The position numbers and the translations under genes were made by a program. From assembly GCA_025359965.1 (NCBI GenBank), contig JANYDC010000087.1:1-48027 (forward strand): DNA of 48,027 nt, given 5' to 3'. Positions 8,758-16,453 of this stretch are shown here, piece after piece. Positions within the stretch are counted from its first letter, which is position 1. Each line of letters starts with the position of its first letter. This DNA is from Pedosphaera sp. (GTDB lineage: Bacteria > Verrucomicrobiota > Verrucomicrobiia > Limisphaerales > SXQI01). The notes beneath the pieces were generated by a model. The model searched no databases and had not been told where the DNA came from. It saw nothing but the letters and a program-made list of their open reading frames with translations.

Positions 8758-10191
8758 TCACCCCTGCACATCCTGCATCAAGCTGAGCGCGAAGGCATCC
8801 AAAAGCAACCGGCGGGCAGCGGACGCCCCGCTTCCCCCGCGCTCCAAGAGCCCACGTTCCAAGGGTGTGGCGGCGGCCAGTGCCTCCTCCTCCAGGCGAT
8901 TCCGCTCGTCTTCCGATTGGTTACTCCAAAACTGGGCGATAGCCTCCGCCCTGGCCAAATCCTTTCGCCGCCTTGCCTCCTCCTCTTTTCGTGCTTTCTC
9001 CTCCGCCTTGGTTTTGCGCTGCAAGGCGCTGGCCGCTTTTTCCGCCAAAGCCGCCCTGTCCAGAAAAGCTTTCGGCGGGGCATACTCGCCACGGATGGAG
9101 GCAACCAGAAAACCGGCCGGATTCCGCGATAGTCGCGCCTCATTCTGGCTGGCCAGCCAGTCAAAAACCTCCAGCTGCGAGGCGATTTTTTCGGAGGGTT
9201 GCTGGGAAATTAGTTCTGTGGCCACAGACGGGGTCACCCCCCTTTCCTCCAACGCTTTCAACAACAGATCAGGCTCCTTCGATTCGGTCCTGCCTCCCGG
9301 AGGCTGCCGCACTGGAGGCGCCACGCGCTGAAAAAGGACATTCCAATCGCCGCACCGCATCTTGCGAAACCGCTCCTCATCCGGGAGAGGCACAAGAAAA
9401 CCCTTTTCCTCCAGCTCAGCCAGGCCGGATTTAAGCTTTCGCTTCAGATTTGCGCTGTCATAAGAGCGGGCCATCCCGATGTGTTCGAAGGCAAATTCCT
9501 TGAGATTGAACTCCCAGCGGGGCCGCTGATAGAACCGCTTGTCCAAAAAGCGGTAGACCCGTTTGGCAATAGCGCTTTTGAGGCCCAGATAGTAATCAAA
9601 ATCGAGCTTTTTGAGATTGCCCGCCTCAAAACTTTGGAAAATCGTCTCATTCCAGGTGAAGCTTGAAACCGGCGGCTGGCTCGTTCCGGGAGGAAGACGC
9701 TCCCGGTCAAACAGGGTGACATTGTCCAGGATGTGAAACTTCTCGTCAGCCCAGCACTGGTCCCTTTTGTTACGCCAGGCGTTCTCGTAATAGAGCGTTA
9801 CCCCCACCCAGCGGTTCAGGGAGCTCTCGATCCGCTCGTAGGACTTGCTCTCCTCCCGCCAGTTGAGCAGCCGGATGAGTTGGTAGCGGCTGAAGGAAAC
9901 CTTGCGCTCGGCAAAACCACGCATTTTGGAGAGCTGGATCAGCCCCAGAAGCACCTCGTCATCCTGGGCTGTGGGAAGGCCATATTCCGAGGAGCCGGTG
10001 ATGGTAAGGCACCGGGGGACCATCTCACCCCGGCTCGCGTCCCAGGTGCGGTCCTTGAAAACCAGGGTGTTTTCCCCCGGTGGCAGCCGGTCAGAAATGG
10101 CGCACAGGGGAAACTCCGCCAGATTCATCTCATCCTTGCCGTCAGAAAAACCCTTCTCCTCCGTGTTGTTGCCTTTCATCCGCTCCTTCAT
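8758..10191 (-). CDS. repA: Plasmid replication initiator protein (RepA/RPA family)
   Basis: This 477-aa protein starts at ATG 10191 (MKERMKGNN); ATG 10179 is an alternative. Residues 20-300 carry the hallmarks of the replication initiator A family of plasmids: FPLCAISDRL, a winged-helix region (ISFSRY-like KVSFSRYQLIRLLNW), SYERIESSLNRWVGVTLYYENAW, and FQSFEAGNLKKLDFDYYLGLKSAIAKRVYRFLDKRF. A second winged helix near residue 225 contains ARSYDSANLKRKLKSGLAELEEKGFLVPL. Residues 380-460 are a charged Ala/Glu/Arg-rich probable coiled coil. By family it binds iterons at the origin and loads the replication machinery. The iteron array at 10300-10530 lies just upstream of its start and the putative centromere and parA beyond, so this is a basic replicon. 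Confidence 0.85.
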   Translation of the reverse strand: MKERMKGNNTEEKGFSDGKDEMNLAEFPLCAISDRLPPGENTLVFKDRTWDASRGEMVPRCLTITGSSEYGLPTAQDDEVLLGLIQLSKMRGFAERKVSFSRYQLIRLLNWREESKSYERIESSLNRWVGVTLYYENAWRNKRDQCWADEKFHILDNVTLFDRERLPPGTSQPPVSSFTWNETIFQSFEAGNLKKLDFDYYLGLKSAIAKRVYRFLDKRFYQRPRWEFNLKEFAFEHIGMARSYDSANLKRKLKSGLAELEEKGFLVPLPDEERFRKMRCGDWNVLFQRVAPPVRQPPGGRTESKEPDLLLKALEERGVTPSVATELISQQPSEKIASQLEVFDWLASQNEARLSRNPAGFLVASIRGEYAPPKAFLDRAALAEKAASALQRKTKAEEKARKEEEARRRKDLARAEAIAQFWSNQSEDERNRLEEEALAAATPLERGLLERGGSGASAARRLLLDAFALSLMQDVQG

Positions 10192-10226
10192 TGTCAAAAA
10201 GACACCAACCCCATTGTTGATGTCGT

Positions 10227-10241
10227 TTTAAGTTACTTAAA
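10227..10241. promoter_or_regulatory. Palindromic operator candidate upstream of repA
   Basis: TTTAAGT-T-ACTTAAA is a perfect inverted repeat with 7-bp arms, 36-50 bp upstream of the repA start. It sits in an AT-rich segment (about 10215-10260) that could also be the DNA-unwinding part of the origin. A role in repA autoregulation is inference. Confidence 0.5.
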
Positions 10242-10299
10242 CAAGGTTTATAGTTATGATCCGATTTTGCGAAAAGGATCAAGGGCCTATCTGGATTTT

Positions 10300-10530
10300 C
10301 CTGTCCCAAATCCCCCTTCTTCCTGTCTCGATTCCCAGTGGGCCCATGTCCCGTTTCCCGGTGTTTCCTGTCTCATTTCCCAGTAAAATGCTGCCTCGTT
10401 TCCCGGTGCGTGCCTGTCTCATTTCCCGGTACGCCCAACCAGGGAAAAGGGACGAAGCATGGGGAAGCTGTCTCATTTCACGGTAATAGTCTGCCCCGTT
10501 TCCCGGTAGAAACCTGTCTCATTTCCCGGT
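10300..10530. repeat. Iteron array: plasmid replication origin
   Basis: Eight copies of an 18-bp repeat close to CCTGTCTCATTTCCCGGT begin at 10322, 10345, 10367, 10390, 10413, 10467, 10490 and 10513, with a weaker ninth at 10300. Spacing is 22-23 bp, about two helical turns, apart from one 54-bp gap. That gap holds a degenerate inverted copy at 10438-10453. Neighbouring copies tend to alternate between a TGTCTCATTTC and a TGCCCCGTTTC/TGCCTCGTTTC form. Phase and position upstream of repA fit RepA-binding iterons of an origin. Confidence 0.85.
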
Positions 10531-10880
10531 GTTGAAACGGAACCTCCGAGCCATACGAACAGTTTTGGTTCGCACCTGAAAGTGTGAAAGCGTTCCTCCA
10601 GGCGTGGAGCCTCATTGACCAGTGGTAATATGAGGGACCAACGTCAGTCAACCTTCTTGCACCTCCGTCACCGGTCGACCAACTTATCTCCCGGCTCAGT
10701 AAATGAACTCTAGAATGATTGCCATCGGCAATACGGCACGTCGACTCGAACGCACCTTTTCAACCTTATGTTCCCACAGCAATGGACGCTGGCGGGGAAG
10801 TCCTCCAAACGGTTGGACAGCATCTGAGCCTTATGGACAGTATTCATCGTAGATACGCGGCTGGAATGCCTTTGCGCTCG
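10531..10880. other. Gap between the iterons and the tandem repeats
   Basis: No gene with a start codon is supported. The plus-strand frame at about 10536-10626 reads SEPYEQFWFAPESVKAFLQAW and then ends, which looks like a protein C-terminus without its gene and may be a relic. Otherwise nothing distinctive was seen. Confidence 0.35.
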
Positions 10881-11542
10881 CAAGAATGCGTGCAGGAAAG
10901 CGGAATGGATTTGTTTCGGAGATGATGTCCGTTGTGCCGCCCCACTTTCAATCATTCAAGGTTCCCCCGACGTCTGAATCCATCCCAGAATGCCTACCTC
11001 AGTGCTTGCCAGTCAGCCCTATTAAATTACTTCATCCATCCTCCCGAGCCGTAATGCGGTCCATCCTGCCATGATTCAATTTTGCACGCATGCACTCTTG
11101 CACGCATTCGTGCAAAAAAGCCGAATAGAGTCGTTTCAGTGAGGATGGCAATCGTGGTGTACCACTTTCCATCATCCAAGGTTCCACTGACGCCTGAATC
11201 CATACCTGACTGCCCACCTCAATGCCTCCCAGTCAGCCGTATCGGATTATCTATTTTGTGTTGGCCAGCCACACTGCGTTCAATTCTGCCACAACGCAAT
11301 TTTGCACGCATTCGTGCAAAAAAGCCGAATAGAGTTGTTTCAGCGATGATGAAGGTCGTGCCGCACCACTTTCAAGCATCCAAGGTTCCTCTGACGTCTG
11401 AATCCATTCCCAAATGCCCACCTCAAAGCTTCCGAGTCAGTCCTATTGGATTACTTCATCCGTTCTCCCCATCCATAACTCGATCAATACTGTCATGAGG
11501 CAATTTTGCACGAACGCATGCACTCTTGCACGCATGCGTGCA
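10881..11542. repeat. Tandem ~204-224-bp repeats with GCACG palindromes: candidate partition centromere
   Basis: Three consecutive imperfect units and the start of a fourth share blocks such as CATCCAAGGTTCC, GACGTCTGAATCCAT and CCAGTCAG. The shared TGCAAAAAAG or TGCAGGAAA position recurs at 10891, 11111, 11315 and 11539, so the periods are 220, 204 and 224 bp. Each full junction carries a palindrome: TGCACGCATTCGTGCA at 11099-11114, a 22-bp inverted repeat with 9-bp arms at 11300-11321, and the perfect 16-mer TGCACGCATGCGTGCA at 11527-11542. An extra 16-20 bp GCATGCACTCT block explains the longer periods. The array lies between the origin and parA, where plasmids carry their centromere. Frames through it are repetitive and not taken as genes. 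Confidence 0.75.
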
Positions 11543-11905
11543 GGAAATGGAAATGACTGGAAACATCTCAAGTAAACTTTCGAACTATTAGTGTGGAAAT
11601 GGACAAAGTATGTACTCCAAACGCCACGCATGAATCCACCCACGCCGTCCTGCAAGGATTCTATATGGGCGGATGCCGGGCTTGTTCTCATTAAATACCG
11701 CACTCATTCACCCAACCACGTTTCCAATCCGGAAGGCGTGGGGGAATGGGTGCCAACCCACAAACCATCATCCCGGAAAACCGCCCAGCCTGCGTGCCTG
11801 CAATCATCTCAGACCGCAAACTGCCATTCCCGGAAGTTTCACCTCTTGCGGAAATTACAGCTGCACGGTATGCCTGCTGACACGGCATCATTCTTGAGGG
11901 TTTAC
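11543..11905. other. Leader region upstream of parA
   Basis: About 360 bases from the last palindrome to the parA start. An open frame runs through it into parA (from 11591), but its translation is not protein-like and ParA proteins begin at the nucleotide-binding strand. It should hold the parA promoter; no clear -35/-10 pair was found. Confidence 0.4.
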
Positions 11906-12574
11906 ATGCTTATTTCCATGGTCAGCGCCAAAGGCGGCGTCGGCAAATCAACCATCACGGTTCATCTGGCAGGGTACTTGGCGCAGCTCAGCCGCAAGGT
12001 GGTGCTCATTGACGCCGATCCCCAGATGCACTCCTCGGCCTGGCTCAGACAGGCCTGTCCGTCGGCCACCGTCCTCACGCTTTTGACAGCCGATGAGATT
12101 CTGGAGGAAATCCCGCGTCTGCGAGCCCAGTTTGACGACGTGTTGATCGACTGTCCGGGCGGGCTCTCGGATCTGCCGCGCACGGTCCTTTTCATCTCCG
12201 ACCTAATGATTTTGCCGTGTGGGCCCACCTTTCTGGACCTTAGCGGTGCCCAAGGCTCGATCCGGGTGGCCCGGCAGGTTCAGGCCATGCGACCCGACGG
12301 GCTGGAAATCATCCTGCTCCCCAATAAAATCCAGAAAAACAAAAGGCTGAGCCAGGAATTTTTGCAGACCGCCCAATCCTTGGGCCTCCGGATGACCGGT
12401 GGGCTGCGCCTGCTCCAGGCTTACGCCGACGCACCCGGCCAGGGACAATTGGTCTGGAATCTGGGACGCCAAGCCAGGGAAGCCGGCTTGGAAATTCAAA
12501 ATTTATTTAAGGAGATATTCGCCCATGAACTCAACACCCAGAAGGTCCATGACCGAAGCATTGCAAACGGTTGA
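11906..12574 (+). CDS. parA: ParA-family partition ATPase
   Basis: This 222-aa protein starts at ATG 11906, chosen because GAGGG lies 5 nt upstream and the ATPase fold starts here: MLISMVSAKGGVGKSTITVH has the deviant Walker A KGGVGKST. LIDADPQMHSS is the Walker A' motif and DDVLIDCPGG the Walker B. The short length without an N-terminal helix-turn-helix is typical of small type Ib/VirC1-like ParA proteins, whose partner is usually a ribbon-helix-helix protein. The next gene (12525) fits that and overlaps parA by 50 bp. By family it binds DNA non-specifically with ATP and moves plasmid copies apart via the partner bound at the centromere. The candidate centromere lies directly upstream. Confidence 0.9.
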   Translation: MLISMVSAKGGVGKSTITVHLAGYLAQLSRKVVLIDADPQMHSSAWLRQACPSATVLTLLTADEILEEIPRLRAQFDDVLIDCPGGLSDLPRTVLFISDLMILPCGPTFLDLSGAQGSIRVARQVQAMRPDGLEIILLPNKIQKNKRLSQEFLQTAQSLGLRMTGGLRLLQAYADAPGQGQLVWNLGRQAREAGLEIQNLFKEIFAHELNTQKVHDRSIANG

Positions 12575-12932
12575 ACTTCCACCCGAGGCGGCGGCCTTTA
12601 TCCATGCAGGAACACCGCGACCCAAAATCCGGGCGGTGGACGGACCGGCACCGGAAGAAAAAGCAGAAGCCCCCGGACAACCTGCTGCGGAACCGCCCTC
12701 CGTGCGGACCCAAATGGTGACGGCGGATGACATGGTGAGTACCGCGCCCGACCCCGAACCGCCCGTGATGCAGTCGCGGTCCTTCCGACTGCCGATGGAT
12801 CTGTGCAACGCTTTGCTGCGTTTTTCACTGGAGCGTCGGCTCGCCCGCCAGCGGCCGTGGACGCAGGAGGACATGGTGGCCCAGGCCCTTCAGCATTGGA
12901 TGCGCAAGAACGGGTACAGCGGAAAATTGTGA
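12525..12932 (+). CDS. Ribbon-helix-helix partner of ParA (ParB/ParG-like)
   Basis: This 135-aa protein starts at ATG 12525, preceded by AAGGAG with 10-nt spacing, inside the end of parA. The first 80 residues are Pro/Ala/Glu-rich and probably disordered, as in N-terminal tails that stimulate ParA ATPases. Residues 82-135 (SRSFRLPMDLCNALLRFSLE, then WTQEDMVAQALQHWMRKNGY) give one strand and two helices, the ribbon-helix-helix pattern. It probably binds the GCACG palindromes upstream of parA and may repress the operon. The function is inferred from fold pattern and gene order. Confidence 0.75.
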   Translation: MNSTPRRSMTEALQTVELPPEAAAFIHAGTPRPKIRAVDGPAPEEKAEAPGQPAAEPPSVRTQMVTADDMVSTAPDPEPPVMQSRSFRLPMDLCNALLRFSLERRLARQRPWTQEDMVAQALQHWMRKNGYSGKL

Positions 12933-12974
12933 CCCGTCCGACATTCGGACTTAAACTCATCGCCTCGGAACACC

Positions 12975-13232
12975 ATGATCACCCGGCTTACACCCCTTGA
13001 TTTTCTCAGTAACACTTCGGGAATTTGGGAGCGGGTCAAAAAGGGGGATGCGTTTGTCATCGTCTTCCGGGGAAGGGAACTGGCCCGGTTTCTGCCGGTG
13101 CCAACATGGGACCGCAAGGCGGTGGGTAAAGCCGTGCTTGAAATGGAGAAGATGCAGGCTTCCACTCCGCTCAACCGCCCCGGCCAAACGGTTCTTACTT
13201 GTCTGGAACTGTTGGGGAGAGCTCCGCGATGA
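12975..13232 (+). CDS. Phd/YefM-like antitoxin
   Basis: This 85-aa protein begins MITRLTPLDFLSNTSGIWERVKKGDAFVIVFRGRELARFLPV. That is the Phd/YefM layout: a short N-terminal DNA-binding half with a regularly placed helix, then the strand pair around VIVFRGRELA. The C-terminal helix (VGKAVLEMEKMQAS) would wrap the toxin. Its TGA stop overlaps the ATG of the PIN-domain toxin in ATGA, the standard translational coupling of antitoxin and toxin. It starts 42 nt after the RHH gene, so this module may share the parA transcript. The partner is a VapC-like protein rather than Doc. Confidence 0.8.
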   Translation: MITRLTPLDFLSNTSGIWERVKKGDAFVIVFRGRELARFLPVPTWDRKAVGKAVLEMEKMQASTPLNRPGQTVLTCLELLGRAPR

Positions 13233-13648
13233 TCTGCGTGGTCCTCGACGCGAGCGTAGCCGCAGGCTGGATTTTTTCAGATCTGGCCACTCCGCCTACT
13301 CTCAAGCTCCGGCAATCCCTGGCACGGAACACCACGGCCTGTGTCCCGGCGGTTTGGCGGGAAGAAATCATTCATGCGCTTCTTGTGGCGGAACGTTCCG
13401 GACGTTTGTTGCAAAAGCAGGCCGATCTCTATTTTCAGCTCCTGTCTTCCCTGCCCATTGAGATCGAGGAAAACCCGCCCCGTGCGGCATGGGGGGAGGT
13501 TTATTGCCTGTCCCGCCAGCATCAATTGAGCACGGCCCAATCGGCATATCTGGAACTGGCTCTGCGACGGGGTTTGCCCCTGGCCTCAATGGATAATGGG
13601 TTACGGGAGGCCGGCCGTCGCTCGGGGGTACGGCTGGTGCCAACCTGA
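13229..13648 (+). CDS. vapC: VapC-like PIN-domain toxin (ribonuclease), unusual active site
   Basis: This 139-aa PIN-domain protein starts at ATG 13229 within the antitoxin stop. The first acidic residue is in MICVVLDASVAAGW, the second in VPAVWREEIIHAL. The third motif, normally xYDAxYL, reads LSTAQSAYLELALRRG, so the usual Asp appears to be Gln, though the following Glu is kept. A further Asp is in ASMDNGL. VapC toxins cut tRNA or rRNA and are held inactive by their antitoxin; here catalytic strength is uncertain because of the substitution. Confidence 0.8.
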   Translation: MICVVLDASVAAGWIFSDLATPPTLKLRQSLARNTTACVPAVWREEIIHALLVAERSGRLLQKQADLYFQLLSSLPIEIEENPPRAAWGEVYCLSRQHQLSTAQSAYLELALRRGLPLASMDNGLREAGRRSGVRLVPT

Positions 13649-13687
13649 AATCGGCAGGTTGCAATGGGGAACCGGAGGACCTGTTGT

Positions 13688-14263
13688 TTAAAGAGCCAAA
13701 TCAAGCTGGGTGAGCCCAGAGGAAGAATTCCCGTTTTCCAACCAGCTCCGGAGTGCCTCTTTTTGTAAGGCGGCAAGAGCTCCGTCCAATTCCAGTTTTC
13801 GGGCCTCGATCTCGTTGCCGGACGGTTCACCGAGACTTTGCAAAAACTCCCCGTAAGTATCATGACGGGCAAACCACCCTCCCTCGGTGTAGAGGATGCG
13901 CAGTAGGTTCCGACATTCCGTTGGCGAAGGCTCCGAGGAGACAAAAACCACTTGGGGTCCAAGCCTGAAATTCTGCCTGGAAAAGATGGCTTTGCGTCCC
14001 TCATAGCCACGCTCCACACGGTCCGGACCCTGGTAATCAGCTTCAGGGATGAGCGGGTGACAATTGGCATAAGCATGAAAGAAACGGGAATATCCTATGC
14101 CGCAGTTGGTATAAAGCTGGCCTGCTTCACGGAAAGTTTTCACTTTGGGGAAGGTATCGGCACTGTAGGCCTCAATGATATCCCCTGATGGAATGCCCCA
14201 CAGTCCCGAGGAGAACCGGCGCCAGGAGGTTTCGATTTGCTGCGGCCATATTTTTGGGCGCAT
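13688..14263 (-). CDS. Hypothetical protein
   Basis: A 191-aa protein from ATG 14263 (MRPKIWPQQIETSWRRFSSG); a TTG at 14329 would add 22 Ser/Pro-rich residues. It has a soluble, mixed alpha/beta composition, with a Tyr/Gly-rich part (QLYTNCGIGYSRFFHAYANC) and a conserved-looking stretch RLGPQVVFVSSEPSPTECRN. No family was recognised and there is no signal peptide or membrane segment. It is convergent with the PIN-domain gene, leaving a 39-nt gap, and is not obviously part of a toxin-antitoxin pair. Confidence 0.65.
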   Translation of the reverse strand: MRPKIWPQQIETSWRRFSSGLWGIPSGDIIEAYSADTFPKVKTFREAGQLYTNCGIGYSRFFHAYANCHPLIPEADYQGPDRVERGYEGRKAIFSRQNFRLGPQVVFVSSEPSPTECRNLLRILYTEGGWFARHDTYGEFLQSLGEPSGNEIEARKLELDGALAALQKEALRSWLENGNSSSGLTQLDLAL

Positions 14264-14433
14264 AGGAAGGTTCAGCGAAGAGGGAGCGGGGAGCGGGGAT
14301 TTGGAATTCGGGGAAAGGTTATCCAGCAAGGTGTCTCTCCAGATTAACCACGAGGAACGTCACGCAGCGCCGAAGCTCTGACATCCTTGATAACGCACTT
14401 TCATGCCTGGTATTGCCTTCAAATTTGCTGGGT

Positions 14434-14921
14434 TTAATATGAATCAATACCCGTTTTAACTTCCGACGAAATAGCTTGTTCAACGAATGCAGAAAATTTT
14501 GGATTCTGAAAGGCAATCGCCCGGCGCCACGCCAATTTTGGAAGTGGAAGGGAAAAGATTTCCTGCGCGTCGTTCCTGAAAGCTTGTGCATCAACCGGAG
14601 TTCCCTCAAGGATCAGCTCAAAGGCAACGGCAAAATGCACGATCATTTGTCGAAGAAAGACCTCCTCGTTGTTTGTCATTGGGGCAGCCACCAGATCCAC
14701 CTCGGGCTGTAAAATTCGGGATTGGCGTGGATGATATTCCAGAGTTCGCGATGTTCTTTTTTGAGTGCCAGCAGGTTTGAAAGCTTTCGGGTCCGGGTGT
14801 CACGTCGCCACGAGAAGCTGGTAAAGACAAGACCCAGGACAATGCCGACCGTTTGGAAAAGGTTGATCCAGTTTGTTTCGAGCCAGGTTTCAATGTATGC
14901 CACACACTGGATGTAGCACAT
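14434..14921 (-). pseudogene. Small membrane protein gene broken by a frameshift
   Basis: The frame from ATG 14921 encodes a membrane anchor NWINLFQTVGIVLGLVFTSF followed by RRDTRTRKLSNLLALKKEHRELWNIIHANPEF and soon stops at 14676. The frame ending at 14434 continues with PEVDLVAAPMTNNEEVFLRQMIVHFAVAFELILEGT and SLPLPKLAWRRAIAFQNPKF. I recall proteins of this family in which both parts form a single chain of about 160 residues with one N-terminal membrane helix. Rejoining them needs one extra base near the TTTT run at about 14715-14718. It could be a real pseudogene, a sequencing error or programmed slippage. Function of the family is unknown. Confidence 0.7.
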
Positions 14922-14948
14922 GGAGACTTGGCAAGGTAGAGAGCAAAA

Positions 14949-15191
14949 TTAAAGAACCAAGGGAATATCGGGGCGGGCGAGAACCAAAGTTTTTCTGGGA
15001 ACCCATATGATAGACTCATCCGCTCCGCAGCTGGCGGAGGAGGGAAGTTGCGGTTTGGCTTTTCCCGTAATGTCTATCCCGATAATGGCGAAGTCGCCTG
15101 TTTTGAGCTCGAAAATGTCAGGGCAACCACTTCCTCCGGCGGATTTGGCATTACCCTCGTGTGGATCGGGACCAAGTCGTCGTGCAAACAT
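14949..15191 (-). CDS. Conserved hypothetical protein divergent from an XRE regulator
   Basis: An 80-aa protein (ATG 15191, MFARRLGPDPHEGNAKSAGG). The core GCPDIFELKTGDFAIIGIDIT and IIWVPRKTLVLARPDIP resemble a small conserved protein family I recall from many bacteria without an assigned function. It is divergent from the XRE gene at 15252, with a strong -35/-10 candidate between them, and lies 27 nt upstream of the frameshifted membrane gene on the same strand. The arrangement suggests a small operon controlled by the XRE protein. Confidence 0.65.
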   Translation of the reverse strand: MFARRLGPDPHEGNAKSAGGSGCPDIFELKTGDFAIIGIDITGKAKPQLPSSASCGADESIIWVPRKTLVLARPDIPLVL

Positions 15192-15197
15192 GCGCAA

Positions 15198-15226
15198 GTT
15201 ATGCTTATATGCATATCTATTGTCAA
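15198..15226 (-). promoter_or_regulatory. Promoter for the 80-aa gene, with nested palindrome
   Basis: On the minus strand TTGACA (15221-15226) is followed after 17 nt by CATAAC (15198-15203). Transcription would begin about 7 nt later, at the ATG at 15191, so the transcript may be leaderless. The palindrome ATATGCATAT at 15207-15216 sits between the two boxes and is a good candidate operator for the adjacent XRE protein. Confidence 0.6.
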
Positions 15227-15251
15227 ACGCTTTTTTGAGTAGTGGTCAGAC

Positions 15252-15503
15252 GTGACCAAAGTACAACGTCGCGCAGCGATCAGCACTGAAACGGTTCGTT
15301 TGATTGCAGAAGCTCGAAAACGTCGAAAAATGTCAAAGAACAATCTGGCGACTCTTTCTGGCCTTAATCAGTCAACGATGAGCCGGTTTGAAAACCATGA
15401 TCAAAATCCCACCTTGGACTCTTTGCTTCGTGTGGCAGATGCATTGGATCTCAATTTAGGGGAAGTGCTCACAACGGCAATTCACAATGTCGGGGGCCGA
15501 TAA
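15252..15503 (+). CDS. XRE-family helix-turn-helix regulator
   Basis: An 83-aa protein with GTG start at 15252. Residues 15-70 form a Cro/C1-type HTH: TVRLIAEARKRRKMSKNNLATLSGLNQSTMSRFENHDQNPTLDSLLRVADALDLNLGEV. SKNNLATLSGL is the second helix and NQSTMSRFEN the recognition helix. It has no toxin or protease extension. It probably controls itself and the divergent gene at 15191 through the palindrome in their shared 60-bp promoter region. Confidence 0.85.
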   Translation: MTKVQRRAAISTETVRLIAEARKRRKMSKNNLATLSGLNQSTMSRFENHDQNPTLDSLLRVADALDLNLGEVLTTAIHNVGGR

Positions 15504-15891
15504 GAATCAGACAGTAATTAGAGAGAGCAAACGGTTACCATCCGGTTTCACGCTCTGCTGCAGCCAGAGGAATTGATTCATTTCCTGCGATGAGAATCGC
15601 GTGTTCCATTGATTATTGTTTGGGTGGAGATGGCAACCTGCGCCTTTTTCTCCGCCTGGAATCAAATTGGATTAGCACATAGCTCTTTCGATCCTACAAA
15701 AAAACATCTCCACCCCTGCGTGTTTCCATCCGTTTGAATCGAACGCCCTAAATACCTTTTCCAACGTTCCTGACCAATCCCTCACCACCCATTCACTGCC
15801 CTCCCAATACCCTATGGCCTGAAAAGCGGAAGGCATGCCAGAATATTCACTGATGTTTTGCCTTCCACTCAAATTATAGCTCGGAGACCCC
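15504..15891. other. Gap after the XRE gene, with a spaced inverted repeat
   Basis: About 390 bases without a gene. GGGTGGAGATG at 15622-15632 and CATCTCCACCC at 15705-15715 are a perfect 11-bp inverted repeat enclosing 72 nt. The enclosed part has an A-rich segment near 15697. It could be an RNA stem-loop or the ends of a tiny mobile element; no target duplication was seen. Confidence 0.45.
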
Positions 15892-16272
15892 ATGAACCCT
15901 CTGTCAACCGATCCTGACGCCGTGCCCAAACCCGATCTGGAGCAGTTCAGGCAATTGGTGCAGAAGCCCATCCGGCTGGTTCCGGAGAAATCGCTCCACC
16001 TGTTGCTTGAATCGGTGCGGGAAAATTCAGGGGGAAGCCAGGCCGCAAGATCGTTTCTCTACTGGCTGGCGGGCGAACCAGATCCGACCGGGTTCAAAGG
16101 CCAAGGGGCACTGGAACTCAGAAGGATGGACGCCTCGCTGCAAAAGGCAGCCCTGGAAGTTTTCGAATGGTGGATCGGACCCACTGCGAGCGACGAGCCG
16201 CTTTGGAGGGTTTTACGAGTGTTGCGTGACAAAAATATAAAGGAATCCCAGCCCAAATGTGCTCTACTTTGA
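15892..16272 (+). CDS. Hypothetical protein
   Basis: A 126-aa protein (MNPLSTDPDAVPKPDLEQFR). It is mainly helical, with AARSFLYWLAGEPDPTGFKGQGALELRRMDASLQKAALEVFEWWIGPTASDEPLWRVLRVLRD as the part that looks most conserved. It resembles a small soluble family I have met on plasmids but cannot name. There is no membrane or signal segment. It is followed by a 180-nt gap and the AbiEii-like toxin gene. Confidence 0.65.
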   Translation: MNPLSTDPDAVPKPDLEQFRQLVQKPIRLVPEKSLHLLLESVRENSGGSQAARSFLYWLAGEPDPTGFKGQGALELRRMDASLQKAALEVFEWWIGPTASDEPLWRVLRVLRDKNIKESQPKCALL

Positions 16273-16453
16273 TCTTTCTCAGAAAGTGATTCCACGACGG
16301 TTGGTCGAACCGGTTTGTACCCATTTTCTTTTCAAAACAACTGCCACAGGATTAGACAAGACACGCGTCGCGCGACAGCTACCCGGATGAATAATCCAAG
16401 GAACACCTTGTTGCCATCTTCCCGCCCCAACCGCAGTGCGATAGGATTGGTGC

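Noticed and set aside
8405..8761. 118-codon minus-strand frame upstream of the ParA relic
   Set aside because: Cys/Phe-rich random-looking translation, no start signal, no family resemblance.
11082..11498. Plus-strand frame with a 68-residue repeat (ARIRAKKPNRVVS twice)
   Set aside because: The repetition follows from the 204-bp DNA repeat being divisible by three. The translation is not protein-like and the other units are not open in frame, so centromere DNA is the better explanation.
10881..11542. CRISPR array
   Set aside because: Units are ~210 bp and similar along their whole length; there are no short identical repeats separated by unique spacers, and no cas genes.
11591..11905. N-terminal extension of parA by 105 codons
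   Set aside because: The added sequence has no fold pattern and ParA begins at the nucleotide-binding strand; ATG 11906 has a ribosome binding site.
15672..15971. 99-codon minus-strand frame
   Set aside because: It overlaps the start of the better-supported 126-aa gene on the other strand and spans the inverted repeat; the translation is not protein-like.
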